Shown piece after piece: positions 5,327 through 5,347 of a DNA stretch of 5,347 nt. The stretch lies in NCBI GenBank assembly GCA_014799485.1, contig JAAVHY010000006.1, positions 8,624 to 13,970 of the forward strand, read 5' to 3'. The translations under genes and the position numbers were made by a program. Source of the stretch: Clostridiales bacterium. GTDB taxonomy: Bacteria > Bacillota_A > Clostridia > Oscillospirales > Oscillospiraceae. The stretch's first letter is position 1; each line of letters opens with the position of its first letter. Below the pieces are notes generated by a model. The model had not been told where the DNA came from. It ran no database searches and saw only the letters and a program-made list of their open reading frames with translations.

Positions 5327-5342
5327 AGACAACAAAAGCGGC
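5327..5342 (-). repeat. 16-base intergenic box, copy 2
   Basis: On the minus strand this reads GCCGCTTTTGTTGTCT, one mismatch from the box at 440-455, and is likewise followed by a GC-rich hairpin. Confidence 0.5.
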
Positions 5343-5347
5343 ACAGG

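Larger units (their letters stand above)
5192..5347. repeat. 10-bp inverted repeat flanking the right-hand leader
   Basis: CCTGTGCCGC (5192-5201) is the exact reverse complement of GCGGCACAGG (5338-5347). In the minus-strand transcript the two arms could pair around a ~136-base loop that encloses the 12-bp hairpin and the SD of the 28-codon ORF. The right arm touches the window edge, so its full length is unknown. A 10-bp match at this distance could be chance. Confidence 0.3.

Overview
The window looks like a piece of a moderately GC-rich Clostridia (Oscillospiraceae-like) gut Firmicute chromosome. The basis is the AGGAGG-type ribosome sites, an ECF sigma factor with an RsiV-like (DUF4163/DUF3298-like) outer part, a BspA-type leucine-rich-repeat surface protein, and a small zinc-ribbon membrane protein. 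This assignment is an inference from protein style and not from a marker gene. Every gene I can support lies on the minus strand, so transcription runs from high to low coordinates. I see no mobile element, CRISPR array, tRNA or rRNA.

Layout in the direction of transcription. (1) 5347-5137 is a leader region with a strong 12-bp hairpin (5286-5316) and a possible 28-codon ORF with an excellent Shine-Dalgarno (SD) site (5149-5235). (2) 4222-5136 encodes a 304-aa four-helix membrane protein with a long Gln/Met-rich cytoplasmic coiled-coil tail. It is closed by a clear rho-independent terminator at 4178-4212. (3) 4076-4110 is an ECF-type promoter, followed by a 44-aa small ORF with a perfect SD (3910-4044) and then a 794-aa protein (1438-3822). 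That protein is an ECF sigma factor fused through an Ala/Gly-rich linker and one membrane helix to a ~474-residue extracytoplasmic region. (4) 1360-1394 is a second copy of the same promoter motif, and behind it lies a 261-aa zinc-ribbon, four-helix membrane protein (499-1284). (5) A hairpin-bearing intergenic stretch leads to the start of an exported LRR_5/BspA-like protein (1-314), which is cut by the window edge.

The most interesting observation is that the sigma operon and the next gene share an exact bipartite promoter: 12 identical bases, a spacer of exactly 15, then 8 identical bases. This is what an autoregulated ECF sigma factor with a nearby target gene would look like. Together with the fusion of sigma factor and membrane sensor in one chain, it suggests a one-component transmembrane sigma system. 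Envelope signal sensing would release the sigma part, which would then drive its own operon and the zinc-ribbon membrane protein. The membrane topology, the proteolytic release and the signal are all inferred.

A secondary observation is that the two hairpin-bearing intergenic stretches (about 395-455 and 5280-5342) share a near-identical 16-base box on the same side of a GC-rich hairpin. They may be copies of one intergenic element.
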